NCBI RefSeq assembly: GCF_019449275.2
Contig: NZ_JAHZQZ020000012.1
Span: forward strand, 1-64,000
Source: Microbacterium sp. HD4P20
Lineage (GTDB): Bacteria; Actinomycetota; Actinomycetes; Actinomycetales; Microbacteriaceae
DNA: 64,000 nucleotides
Direction of reading: 5' to 3'
Every line of letters begins with the position of its first letter. Position 1 is the stretch's first letter. Under the pieces are notes generated by a model. The model made no database searches. It was not told the DNA's origin and saw nothing but the letters and a program-made list of their open reading frames with translations. Of the stretch, positions 1 through 10,689 are shown piece by piece. Made by a program: the position numbers and the translations under genes.

Positions 1-54
1 CCGCACCCACCGCCGGGTTCTCATGAGGCCGCGAGCGTTTCCCACTCGCGCGGA

Positions 55-936
55 TCAGCTCGCTGCGCGCACCCGAAGATGGGGCGAGACGGATGCCGCG
101 AATCCGGCCGCAGTGCGCCGCACGGCCTCGAGCGGGTCGGTGGCCCAGATCTGCTCGTTGAAGATCTCGACCTCGATGTCGCGGTCGTAGCCGGTGGCCT
201 CGACGGCGCGGGTCAGCGACGCGAAGTCGATCACGCCGTCGCCGGGGTAGTGGCGCGACAGCAGCACGTCGGCCGCCAGCGGCGTCTTCCAGTCGCACAC
301 CTGATAGGTCGCGATGCGGCCCTCACGGCCGGCACGCTCGATCGAGGCGAGCACGTCGGGGTCCCACCAGATGTGGAACGTGTCCACGGTCGCGCCCACG
401 ACCGCGGGGTCGAAGTCGGCCGCGATGTCGAGTGCCTGCGCGAGCGTCGAGACGACACAGCGGTCCGAGGCGTACATCGGATGCAGCGGCTCGATCGCCA
501 GCGTGACACCGGCGGCCGCGGCATCCGGAACCAGTTCGCCGATCGCATCGCGCACGCGCTCTCGCGCACCGATCAGATCGCGCGACCCCTCGGGCAGGCC
601 GCCCGCGACGAGCACGAGGATCGCGGTCGAGCCCGCCGCGCCGGCGGCGGCCAGCGTCGCGGCCTCTTCGATTGCGACCCGGTTGTCGTCGATCGACGCG
701 CGACGGGCGGGGCCCTCTGGCATCGTGAAGAAGCCCGAGCGGCAGTGGGTGGTGAAGCGCAGGCCCGAGTCGGTCAGCATCGAGGCGGCCGTGGCGAGAC
801 CGACCTCTTGAACGGGTTCGCGCCACAGGCCGATCGCCTGCACGCCGGCTTCGGCCGTCACGCGCAACGCGGTCGCGAGGTCGGCGTGCTTGATGGTCGC
901 CTGATTGATCGACAGGCGCGGATCGATGGCGGTCAT
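55..936 (-). CDS. sugar phosphate isomerase/epimerase (TIM barrel)
   Basis: A 293-residue xylose-isomerase-like TIM-barrel protein of the AP-endonuclease-2 superfamily. Recognisable parts are the early 'GVQAIGLWREPV' strand-loop, the metal-site-like 'AIEPLHP' (Glu) and 'VDTFHIWWD' (Asp/His), and 'EVEIFNEQIW' near the C-terminus. The family isomerises or epimerises sugars or inosose-like substrates with a divalent metal; the substrate here cannot be read from sequence. I chose the ATG at 936 because AAGGGGGAAAG lies just upstream, although the frame is open further back. It is the last gene of a leftward set with a DUF993 protein and a Gfo/Idh/MocA dehydrogenase. That trio suggests oxidation, isomerisation and cleavage of one sugar acid or keto-sugar. 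It is separated from the DUF993 gene by 142 bp carrying an inverted repeat cluster. Confidence 0.85.
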   Translation of the reverse strand: MTAIDPRLSINQATIKHADLATALRVTAEAGVQAIGLWREPVQEVGLATAASMLTDSGLRFTTHCRSGFFTMPEGPARRASIDDNRVAIEEAATLAAAGAAGSTAILVLVAGGLPEGSRDLIGARERVRDAIGELVPDAAAAGVTLAIEPLHPMYASDRCVVSTLAQALDIAADFDPAVVGATVDTFHIWWDPDVLASIERAGREGRIATYQVCDWKTPLAADVLLSRHYPGDGVIDFASLTRAVEATGYDRDIEVEIFNEQIWATDPLEAVRRTAAGFAASVSPHLRVRAAS

Positions 937-953
937 CGGCTTTCCCCCTTGCT

Positions 954-1061
954 CATGTCCCGATTTCGGTCGATCGCCGCGTCGCGCATGTCCCACATTC
1001 GCGCACAAACAGCTCGATGTGAGCGCGAAATCGGGACACGAAGGCGCGAAGTCGGGACATG
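954..1061. repeat. four-copy inverted repeat cluster (consensus CATGTCCCGANTTCGCG)
   Basis: Two forward copies (954-968 and 987-1003) face two reverse copies (1024-1038 and 1045-1061) of a word near CATGTCCCGATTTCGCG. It fills the gap between the isomerase and DUF993 genes. The arms can fold into one long hairpin or two nested ones. It could be a REP-like intergenic element or a transcript-processing or termination structure. It does not resemble the LacI-type operators elsewhere in the window. Confidence 0.7.
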
Positions 1062-1078
1062 GATGCTGTGGTCAGCGG

Positions 1079-2296
1079 TCATGCGATCACCCCGGGAACG
1101 TTGATGCCGTTGTGGCGGAGCATGCCGTGCCAGCGGATCATCGCCAGCTCCGGCTGCTCGAGCGCGAGCGAGGCGTTGGCGAGCTCGACGATGCGCGACA
1201 GGTGCGGGAGGCTCCGCGCCGAGTGAAGTCCGCCGACCATCTGGAACGCAGGCTGGTGACCGTTCAGCCACGACAGGAACGCGACACCGGTCTTGTAGTA
1301 GAAGGTCGGCGCGGCGAACACCTGGCGACTGAGCTCCTCGGTGGGTCGGAGGATCTCGAGGTAGCGCGCCGGGTCGCCGGCGTCCAGCGCCTGGATCGCC
1401 GCCGACGCGACGGGGGTGATCGCCGCGAACGCGCCGAGCAGCGCGTCGGAGTGCTGCCGGGCCGACGCCGGATCGCGATCGGGCTGGGTCGCCTCGGGAA
1501 CGTCGGCGCCGCCGATGAGCCCCACATAGTTGAAGTCGTCGCCGGTGAACATGCGCACGCCCTCGGGGAGGCGCTCGCGCACCGACACCTCGGAGGCGGC
1601 ATCCAGCAGGCTCATCTTGACGCCCGCGACCTTGCCGGGGTTCTCGGCGATGATCTCGAGCAAGACAGCCGAGGCCTCGCGCCAATCGGTCGAGCCGAAG
1701 TAGCCCTCCAGCGACGGGTCGAACGCCGTGCCGAGCCAGTGAAGCACGACGGGCACGGTCGCCGACCCCAGCACCTCGCGGTACACCCGGCGGTAGTCGT
1801 CGGCGGATGCCGCGACCCGCGCGAGATGACGCGAGGCCATGAGCACCGGCCCGGCGCCCTGCTCCTCGGTGAAGTGCAGCTGCTCCTTGTAGGCGCCGAT
1901 GACCTGTTCGAGGGAGATGTGCTCGTCCTCGACGTGGTCGGTGTTCACCCCGACGACGACCGAGCCGCCCTCCTCGCGGGCGACCTGCGCCGAACGGGCG
2001 ATGAGCTCGCGTGTCGCGGCGGCGTCGAGGCCCATGTTCCGCTGCGCGGTGTCCATGGCATCGGCGACGCCCAGGCCCCACGAATACACCGAGCGGCGGA
2101 AGTCCAGCGTCGCGTCCCAGTCCACCTCGGCGGGCTGCCCCGGGGTGTTGTCGGCCCAGGTCTGCGGCACGACGTGCGCGGCGGCGTAGGCGACGCGGCT
2201 GCGCAGCGCGCCGTCGGGCTTGACATAGCCGGGCGAGTCGTTGAGCTCGGCCGTCGACGTGACGCCGTCGGTCGAGAGAAGAGTGAGATGCGGCAT
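1079..2296 (-). CDS. DUF993 family protein, DHDPS-like TIM barrel
   Basis: A 405-residue protein recognisable as the DUF993 family, a TIM barrel related to the dihydrodipicolinate synthase / N-acetylneuraminate lyase superfamily. Around residue 227 'VAGVKMSLLD' resembles the strand carrying the Schiff-base lysine of class I aldolases ('GIKEAT' in DapA), so Lys227 is a candidate catalytic residue. Other conserved-looking stretches are 'GVNTDHVEDEH' (about 116-126), 'VVLHWLGTAFDP' and 'FTGDDFNYVGLI'. The family's reaction is not established as far as I know. Its position between a dehydrogenase and an isomerase suggests aldol or retro-aldol cleavage of an oxidised sugar. The ATG start has GGAG 9 nt upstream. 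It lies 30 bp downstream of the dehydrogenase and is probably co-transcribed with it. Confidence 0.85.
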   Translation of the reverse strand: MPHLTLLSTDGVTSTAELNDSPGYVKPDGALRSRVAYAAAHVVPQTWADNTPGQPAEVDWDATLDFRRSVYSWGLGVADAMDTAQRNMGLDAAATRELIARSAQVAREEGGSVVVGVNTDHVEDEHISLEQVIGAYKEQLHFTEEQGAGPVLMASRHLARVAASADDYRRVYREVLGSATVPVVLHWLGTAFDPSLEGYFGSTDWREASAVLLEIIAENPGKVAGVKMSLLDAASEVSVRERLPEGVRMFTGDDFNYVGLIGGADVPEATQPDRDPASARQHSDALLGAFAAITPVASAAIQALDAGDPARYLEILRPTEELSRQVFAAPTFYYKTGVAFLSWLNGHQPAFQMVGGLHSARSLPHLSRIVELANASLALEQPELAMIRWHGMLRHNGINVPGVIA

Positions 2297-2326
2297 CCGG
2301 TGTGCTCCGATCGATCCGGCGACGGG

Positions 2327-3532
2327 TCAGTCGAGCGACAGCGCGGGCAGCGCCACCTTGCGGCCTTCGCGGCTGGACTGCAGGCCCGCCTCGGCGAGCA
2401 GCACGCCGCGCGCGCCGGAGAGCAGGTCGAACTCGTACGGGGTGTCGAGCACGTACGAGGCGAGGAACTCCTCCCACTGCTGGCGGAAGCCGTTCTGGAA
2501 CACGTCGTTGGTGGGAACCTCGGCCCAGTCGGTGTCGTAGTCGTGGTCGTCCGCCAGGTCGGGGTTCCACACCGGCTTCGGGGTGGCGTTGCGGTGCTGG
2601 ATCTTCGCGCCGAACAGGCCCACGACCGCCGAGCCGTGCGTGCCGTCGACGTGGAACTCGACGAGCTCGTCGCGGTTGACCCGGACGGTCCACGAGGAGT
2701 TGATCTGGGCGACGATGTCACCCTCGAGCTCGAAGATGCCGTACGCGGCGTCCTCGGCGGTGGCGGTGTAGTGCTCGCCCTTCTCGTCCCAGCGGTCGGC
2801 GATGTGCACGGCCGCCTGCGCGTAGACGGACTTGACCTCGCCGAAGAGGTTCTCGAGCACGTAGTTCCAGTGCGGGAACATGTCGACGATGATGCCGCCG
2901 CCGTCCTCGGCGCGGTAGTTCCAGCTGGGGCGCTGGGCGGGCTGCCAGTCGCCCTCGAAGACCCAGTAGCCGAACTCGCCGCGCACCGACAAGATGCGTC
3001 CGAAGAAGCCGGAGTCGATGAGGCGCTTGAGTTTCTGCAGGCCCGGAAGGTAGAGCTTGTCGTGCACGACTCCCGTCTTGACCCCGGCGGCCTGCGCGAG
3101 CTTCGCGAGCTCGAGGGCCTCGTCGACCGTCTCGGCGGTGGGCTTCTCGGTGTAGATCGTCTTGCCGGCGGCGATGGCCTTGCGCAGTGCCGACGCGCGC
3201 GCCTTCGTGACGAGGAAGTCGGCGTAGATCTCCCAGCGGGGGTCGGCGAGGGCGGCGTCGAGGTCGGTGGTGTAGTCCTCGATGCCGTGCTTGGCGGCGA
3301 GGTCGGCCAGCTTGGCCTCGCTGCGGCCGACCAGCAGCGGCTTGACGGTGACCTTCGTGCCGTCGGGCAGCTCGATGCCGCCCTGCTCACGGATCGCGAG
3401 GATCGAGCGCACCAGGTGCTGGCGGTAGCCCATGCGGCCCGAGACGCCGTTCATGATGATGCCGATCTCGCGCACGCCGTTTTCGTTGGTGAGCGGACGG
3501 GTGGCGGGGGCCGGAGCGAGCGTGTCGGTCAC
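2327..3532 (-). CDS. Gfo/Idh/MocA family oxidoreductase
   Basis: A 401-residue NAD(P)-dependent dehydrogenase. The N-terminal Rossmann fold has the dinucleotide loop 'NGVSGRMG'. The catalytic lysine motif appears as 'YTEKPTAE'. The C-terminal alpha/beta domain has 'GGGIIVDMFPHWNYVLENL', where the second Asp/His pair normally sits. The family oxidises or reduces a sugar or sugar-acid hydroxyl. The GTG at 3532 is preferred because AAGGA lies 8 nt upstream, although an open frame runs further back. It is first in the leftward group with DUF993 and the isomerase. A strong LacI-type operator at 3608-3621 and a weaker one at 3649-3662 precede it, so it is probably induced with the rest of the locus. 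Confidence 0.88.
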   Translation of the reverse strand: MTDTLAPAPATRPLTNENGVREIGIIMNGVSGRMGYRQHLVRSILAIREQGGIELPDGTKVTVKPLLVGRSEAKLADLAAKHGIEDYTTDLDAALADPRWEIYADFLVTKARASALRKAIAAGKTIYTEKPTAETVDEALELAKLAQAAGVKTGVVHDKLYLPGLQKLKRLIDSGFFGRILSVRGEFGYWVFEGDWQPAQRPSWNYRAEDGGGIIVDMFPHWNYVLENLFGEVKSVYAQAAVHIADRWDEKGEHYTATAEDAAYGIFELEGDIVAQINSSWTVRVNRDELVEFHVDGTHGSAVVGLFGAKIQHRNATPKPVWNPDLADDHDYDTDWAEVPTNDVFQNGFRQQWEEFLASYVLDTPYEFDLLSGARGVLLAEAGLQSSREGRKVALPALSLD

Positions 3533-3607
3533 GGTGTTCCTTCTTTCTTCGGTCCGGCGACATCGCAGTCGCCCGGGGAGGAGCTGGTTGCCTTCGACGA
3601 GGCCACG

Positions 3608-3621
3608 GGTAAACGCTTTCC
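3608..3621. promoter_or_regulatory. LacI-type operator (GGTAAACGCTTTCC)
   Basis: A 14-base imperfect palindrome centred on CG, about 76-90 bp before the dehydrogenase start at 3532. It belongs to a set of related sites across 3.6-40.8 kb, which probably bind the LacI-family regulator encoded at 37802-38830 or a paralogue outside the window. Confidence 0.7.
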
Positions 3622-3648
3622 AATAGTGTGACATGCGGCAACGGAGTC

Positions 3649-3662
3649 CGCAACCGCTTTCC
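3649..3662. promoter_or_regulatory. weaker LacI-type operator
   Basis: The right half (CGCTTTCC) matches the local operator exactly and the left half matches only partly. It sits 28 bp from the stronger site at 3608-3621 and could be an auxiliary site. Confidence 0.4.
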
Positions 3663-3691
3663 CAGCCAGCGAGGGAAGCCGGTCCGTGGCC

Positions 3692-5992
3692 TCATCCGCC
3701 GCTCGTTCTCTCGCGCCACAGCGACCGCTGATCGATGACGACGCCGTCGAGAGCGCACAGGGCCTCCCTCGCCCCCGCGAGGCGTGCCGCGGCATCCCGT
3801 GGGAGGTGAACGCCGGTGTCGGATCGCAGCGGGAGCAGAAGCAGCTCTACCCGTGCATCCGCAACCGCGCGGATGTCCGTGAGGCTGGCCGTGAGGTCCG
3901 AGCCGTCCCAGAACCGATCGGTGACCGTCGCGCCGTCCACACGCAGCTGCGCGACATCGCCGGCCCAGCGCACGCGCACCACGGCGTTGTCACGCGTCCA
4001 CGCCGGCACCTGCAGGCGATAGACCGCCGCATGGGCGTCCATCACCGCGTCATCGGGCGCCGACTGACGGCCGTCACGCGAGCCGTAGTCGCCGGTCGGC
4101 GTGGACGCCTCGCGCACGAGCTGGACGGGGACGGATGCCGCGACGGCCGTTCCCTCGACGTGCTGACATGCGAGGGGGCGCCACCGGCCGCCGACGTATT
4201 CGCGCACGTCGGGTCGCTCGCGGCTCGTGCGCACCTCGACCCTGCCGGCGGCATCCCACGTCGCTTCGTCGTCGGACACGAGCAGGCGGCGCGAGCCCTC
4301 GTGAGCGCCGACGACCCACACCCGTGCGGCGTCCTCAGCTGGGACGGCCAGCACGTCGACGCGGGTCCCGTCGGCCGCCTCGAGCGTGAGCGGCTGGTCG
4401 CCCGCGGTCATCCGGTGCACGCGACCGTCGTGCGCAACGTCGACCGGCACGCCGCGGGTCTCGAGGAGGACGAGTGTCGTCGCGGTCCGCGTGGCGGTGC
4501 CGTCCGCGCCGGGCAGGATCGTGAGAGCGGATGCCGTGGCCCAGTCGATCCGCAGGCCCTCGATGTCGAGACCGATCGGCCAGCAGGCCAGGGTGCCGGG
4601 CGCGATGTCGACGGGTCGAGGCGGGAGCACGACCGTCCCGGCGCCCGTATCGAGCCGGAACTGCGCGCCCCGGTACGCCGGCAAGGGCTCATGGGGCTGG
4701 TGCCAGCCGATGAAGAGGAAGCCCGACCCCTCGTGGGCGCGTATCGACCAGCGCAGGGTCTCGGAGTCTTCCACCCCGCCGGGCCGCTCATCGGGAAAGC
4801 TGGCGGGAAGAGGACCGAGCCGGTCTCCGAAGGCTTCGATGAAGGCGTGCTGCGCGCGCAGCGCCGCGTGGCTGGGCGCCGCGCGGCCCGCCTCTCCGAT
4901 CGGCGCGTGGAAGTCGTAGCTGCGCCGCGTCATGTCGTTCGGATACCCGGTCGCCTGGGACTCCTCCAGATCGGGGCCCGGGTTGGTGCCGCCGGCGTAC
5001 ATGTAGTAGCCCTGCCACGCCGAGCCGCTGCCGAGCTTGGCGTGGGCGACCGCGGCGATGTCGAGCGCGCTCGGGCGCGGGCGGCGATGATAGGCCGTGG
5101 CCATGCCGCCGCCGAGCTCGCAGGTGGCCGGGGGGAATGCCGGCGAGAGCGCCGCCGGCCGCTCTGCGTCGCCGCGACCGACGTCGGCGCGGACGTCGGC
5201 GCCGATTCCTGGGTCGTCCCACTGATCCGAGAAGAAGTAGTGCGCGCGAAAGGTCGGGTCCCAGGGTGCCCCCGGGTCGGCCCAGAACCCGTCGCCGTAC
5301 CCGCCCCACAGGGGGAGCACCTCGGGGTCGGGCAGCTGCGCGCCACCCCACGCCGTCGCCGTCCACAGCGGCGCCGACATGCCAGCCTCGCGGGCAAGGC
5401 GCTTGAGGGTCAGAAGGTGCCCCGGCTGGTCGTACAGTTCGTTGTCGAGCTGGATCGCGAGAACCTGCGCGGGTGTGCAGCGCCCGTCGAGCGCGGCGGC
5501 GATCCGGCCGAACCATGTGCCCACCAGATCGAGATAGGCCGGATCGTCGGTGCGATGGCGCACGGGGGCGCGTTGCACCCAGTCCGGGAAGCCGCCGTTG
5601 CGCACCTCGCCGTGGATCCAGGGGCCGATGCGCAGTACCAACTCGAGTCGCTCCGATCGCACGGCGTCGACGAAGGCCGCCAGGTCGAGCCCCTCGTCGA
5701 ACCGCGCCTGGCCCCGCACCGGCTCGTGGTGGATCCACGGCACATAGGTCGAAACGACCGAGACGCCCCCGGCGCGCATCAATCGCAGGCGGTCGACCCA
5801 GCGCTCACGCGGCACGCGGCTGTAGTGCAGCTCGCCCGACACCGGCAGCCACGGGCGTCCGTCCCGCAAGAGCGCGCGGTTGGTCACCTCGAGGCCGGGG
5901 CGCCGGTCTTCGTCGTTGCCCATGCGGGGTCGGCGCACCTCGAGTCCGCCGCCTTCGACGCGCGCGCGCAACGGCCCCCCGCCGGGAGTCAC
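3692..5992 (-). CDS. GH35-type beta-galactosidase
   Basis: A 766-residue glycoside hydrolase family 35 protein. The N-terminal TIM barrel begins with 'SGELHYSRVP' (about 52-61), followed by 'GPWIHGEVRNGGFPDW' (123-138), the diagnostic GH35 strand. 'QLDNELY' places a predicted acid/base Glu at 185, and 'TCELGGGM' a predicted nucleophile Glu at 292. Beta domains follow to the C-terminus. The family removes terminal beta-galactosyl residues. There is no signal peptide, so it should act on imported oligosaccharides. The GTG at 5992 is chosen because it overlaps the stop of the upstream GH51 gene as GTGA, a translational-coupling arrangement; ATG 5923 is an alternative. It is the last gene of the GH2-GH51-GH35 run. 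Confidence 0.88.
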   Translation of the reverse strand: MTPGGGPLRARVEGGGLEVRRPRMGNDEDRRPGLEVTNRALLRDGRPWLPVSGELHYSRVPRERWVDRLRLMRAGGVSVVSTYVPWIHHEPVRGQARFDEGLDLAAFVDAVRSERLELVLRIGPWIHGEVRNGGFPDWVQRAPVRHRTDDPAYLDLVGTWFGRIAAALDGRCTPAQVLAIQLDNELYDQPGHLLTLKRLAREAGMSAPLWTATAWGGAQLPDPEVLPLWGGYGDGFWADPGAPWDPTFRAHYFFSDQWDDPGIGADVRADVGRGDAERPAALSPAFPPATCELGGGMATAYHRRPRPSALDIAAVAHAKLGSGSAWQGYYMYAGGTNPGPDLEESQATGYPNDMTRRSYDFHAPIGEAGRAAPSHAALRAQHAFIEAFGDRLGPLPASFPDERPGGVEDSETLRWSIRAHEGSGFLFIGWHQPHEPLPAYRGAQFRLDTGAGTVVLPPRPVDIAPGTLACWPIGLDIEGLRIDWATASALTILPGADGTATRTATTLVLLETRGVPVDVAHDGRVHRMTAGDQPLTLEAADGTRVDVLAVPAEDAARVWVVGAHEGSRRLLVSDDEATWDAAGRVEVRTSRERPDVREYVGGRWRPLACQHVEGTAVAASVPVQLVREASTPTGDYGSRDGRQSAPDDAVMDAHAAVYRLQVPAWTRDNAVVRVRWAGDVAQLRVDGATVTDRFWDGSDLTASLTDIRAVADARVELLLLPLRSDTGVHLPRDAAARLAGAREALCALDGVVIDQRSLWRERTSGG

Positions 5993-7521
5993 GCGAGTCG
6001 CACCGCCGCCCACGAGACCGCGGGCAGGGCGATCGACAGGACGGATGAATCGACGGATGCCTCGGCCCCGCGCACGCCGACACGGTCCGGGTTCTCGAGG
6101 GTGTTGGCCGCGTACACATCGTCCTCGTGCAGCAGGTGCGTCTCGACGACCTCCAGCTCGCGACCCAGGGTGACCAGGAGCGGTGCGAGGTCGACGCGCA
6201 GGGCCGCGGCATCCGTCGTCGACCGATTCACCACGAAGAGCGACACGCCCTCGTCATCGATCGTGGCGACGGCGTTCACGGTGGCGACCTCGCCGAGCTT
6301 CTCGCTCGTGAAGGTCGCCGCATCGACGGGAACGCGTACGGCCCGACCCTGAGCCAGGCGCGAGGTGATCGAGAACGGGAAGAAGGTCGTCTGCCGCCAC
6401 GCCGGGCCGCCGGGCTCGGTCATGATCGGCGCGATCACGTTGACCAGCTGCGCGAGCGATGCCGAGCGCACGCGGTCGGCATGCTGCAGCAGGGTGATGA
6501 GCAGATCGCCGAAGACGACGGCGTCGAGCGCGTGGTACTGGTCTTCGAGCTGCCGCGGGGCGACCGGCCACGCGCCGCCCTTGAACTCGTGACCCGACTC
6601 GGTGCCGTCCTCGTTGTGGAGGTACCAGATGTTCCATTCGTCGAACGAGACCATGATTCGCTTGTCGCTCTTCTTCGCCGCAGCGACGCTGTCGGCGATG
6701 GTCACGACCTCTTCGATGAACTTCGCCATGTCGACGCCCGACGCGAGGAACTCCTGCGCGTTGCCGGCGTGCTCCTGGTAGTACGAGTGGCACGAGATGA
6801 AGTCGACGTCGTCGAACGTGTGCTCCAGCACCTGGCGCTCCCACGCCCCGAAGGTCGGCATGCCGCGGCCGGACGAGCCGCACGCCACCAGCTCGATGCC
6901 GGGATCCAGCATCCGCATGGCTTTCGCGGTGGCCGAGGCGAGCTTGCCGTAGTCGTCGGCGTTCTTGTGGCCGATCTGCCACGGTCCGTCCATCTCGTTG
7001 CCGAGGCACCACATCTTCACGCCGAAGGCGTCGGTCCGGCCGTTGGCGGCTCGCCGGTCGGTCCACGCCGTCTGCGCATCCGAATTGGCGTATTCGAGCA
7101 GGTCGAGCGCCTCCTGCGTGCCACGCGTACCGAGGTTGAGCGCCAGCATGAGCTCGCTCCCGACGCGGTCGAGCCAGGACTGGAACTCGTGGAGGCCCAC
7201 CTCGTTCGTCTCGGTCGAGTGCCACGCCAGGTCGAGGCGGCGCGGGCGCTCGCTTCGAGGGCCGATGCCGTCCTCCCACCGGTAGCCCGAAACGAAGTTG
7301 CCGCCCGGATACCGGATCGTCGAGACGCCGAGCTCCTTGACGAGTTCGATCACATCGGTGCGGAACCCTGCCTCGTCGGCGGACGGATGCCCCGGCTCGA
7401 AGATCCCGTCGTAGATGTGGCGTCCGAGATGCTCGACGAAGCCGCCGAACAGCCGCCGGTCGATGTCGGCGATCTCGAAGTGCGGGTCGAGGCGGGCGGA
7501 CGCGTCGTGCGAGGAGCTCAT
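5989..7521 (-). CDS. GH51 alpha-L-arabinofuranosidase
   Basis: A 510-residue member of glycoside hydrolase family 51, close to the usual length of about 500. The barrel opens with 'FGGFVEHLGRHIYDGIFEPGHP' features (25-46), continues with 'TIRYPGGNFVSGYRWEDGIG' (68-87) and carries 'CLGNEMDGPW' with the predicted acid/base Glu176. 'SFDEWNIWY' gives the predicted nucleophile Glu295. A C-terminal beta domain runs to the end. The enzyme should release L-arabinofuranose from imported arabino-oligosaccharides. There is no signal peptide. The ATG at 7521 follows AAGGA by 6 nt. It lies 57 bp downstream of GH2 and is coupled to GH35 by a 4-bp overlap, so these three genes form one leftward unit. Confidence 0.93.
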   Translation of the reverse strand: MSSSHDASARLDPHFEIADIDRRLFGGFVEHLGRHIYDGIFEPGHPSADEAGFRTDVIELVKELGVSTIRYPGGNFVSGYRWEDGIGPRSERPRRLDLAWHSTETNEVGLHEFQSWLDRVGSELMLALNLGTRGTQEALDLLEYANSDAQTAWTDRRAANGRTDAFGVKMWCLGNEMDGPWQIGHKNADDYGKLASATAKAMRMLDPGIELVACGSSGRGMPTFGAWERQVLEHTFDDVDFISCHSYYQEHAGNAQEFLASGVDMAKFIEEVVTIADSVAAAKKSDKRIMVSFDEWNIWYLHNEDGTESGHEFKGGAWPVAPRQLEDQYHALDAVVFGDLLITLLQHADRVRSASLAQLVNVIAPIMTEPGGPAWRQTTFFPFSITSRLAQGRAVRVPVDAATFTSEKLGEVATVNAVATIDDEGVSLFVVNRSTTDAAALRVDLAPLLVTLGRELEVVETHLLHEDDVYAANTLENPDRVGVRGAEASVDSSVLSIALPAVSWAAVRLA

Positions 7522-7578
7522 GAGTGTTCCTTGGTGGATGGGGCGAAGTCCGATCGCCGGCACGTCGTCCCGACGCGG

Positions 7579-10542
<2,964 letters not shown>

Positions 10543-10547
10543 TCACG

Positions 10548-10561
10548 GGTAAGCGCTTGCT
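10548..10561. promoter_or_regulatory. LacI-type operator (GGTAAGCGCTTGCT)
   Basis: An imperfect palindrome centred on CG in the divergent region between the GH2 gene and the SBP operon. It overlaps the proposed -35 of the rightward promoter at 10558-10585, so one repressor could control both directions. Confidence 0.7.
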
Positions 10562-10585
10562 AGGCGGAACCGACGGGGCTACCTT
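10558..10585 (+). promoter_or_regulatory. candidate promoter for the 10690 operon
   Basis: TTGCTA, 16 nt, then TACCTT, about 105 bp before the SBP start. The same TACCTT -10 box occurs in the promoter at 26417-26445. The -35 overlaps the operator. Confidence 0.45.
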
Positions 10586-10689
10586 GTATTCACAGAATGT
10601 CATGACATGCCGACATATGCGATCCCGTACCAGCAACCCCCGGCACCAGGAGACAGCGTTCGAAGCCGAGCGCGACGAAGGAGAAACCA

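Noticed and set aside
905..3631. 908-residue plus-strand frame over the dehydrogenase and DUF993 genes
   Set aside because: It is the antisense of two well-supported minus-strand genes; its sequence is Arg/Gly/Val-rich low-complexity with no family features, as expected in high-GC DNA.
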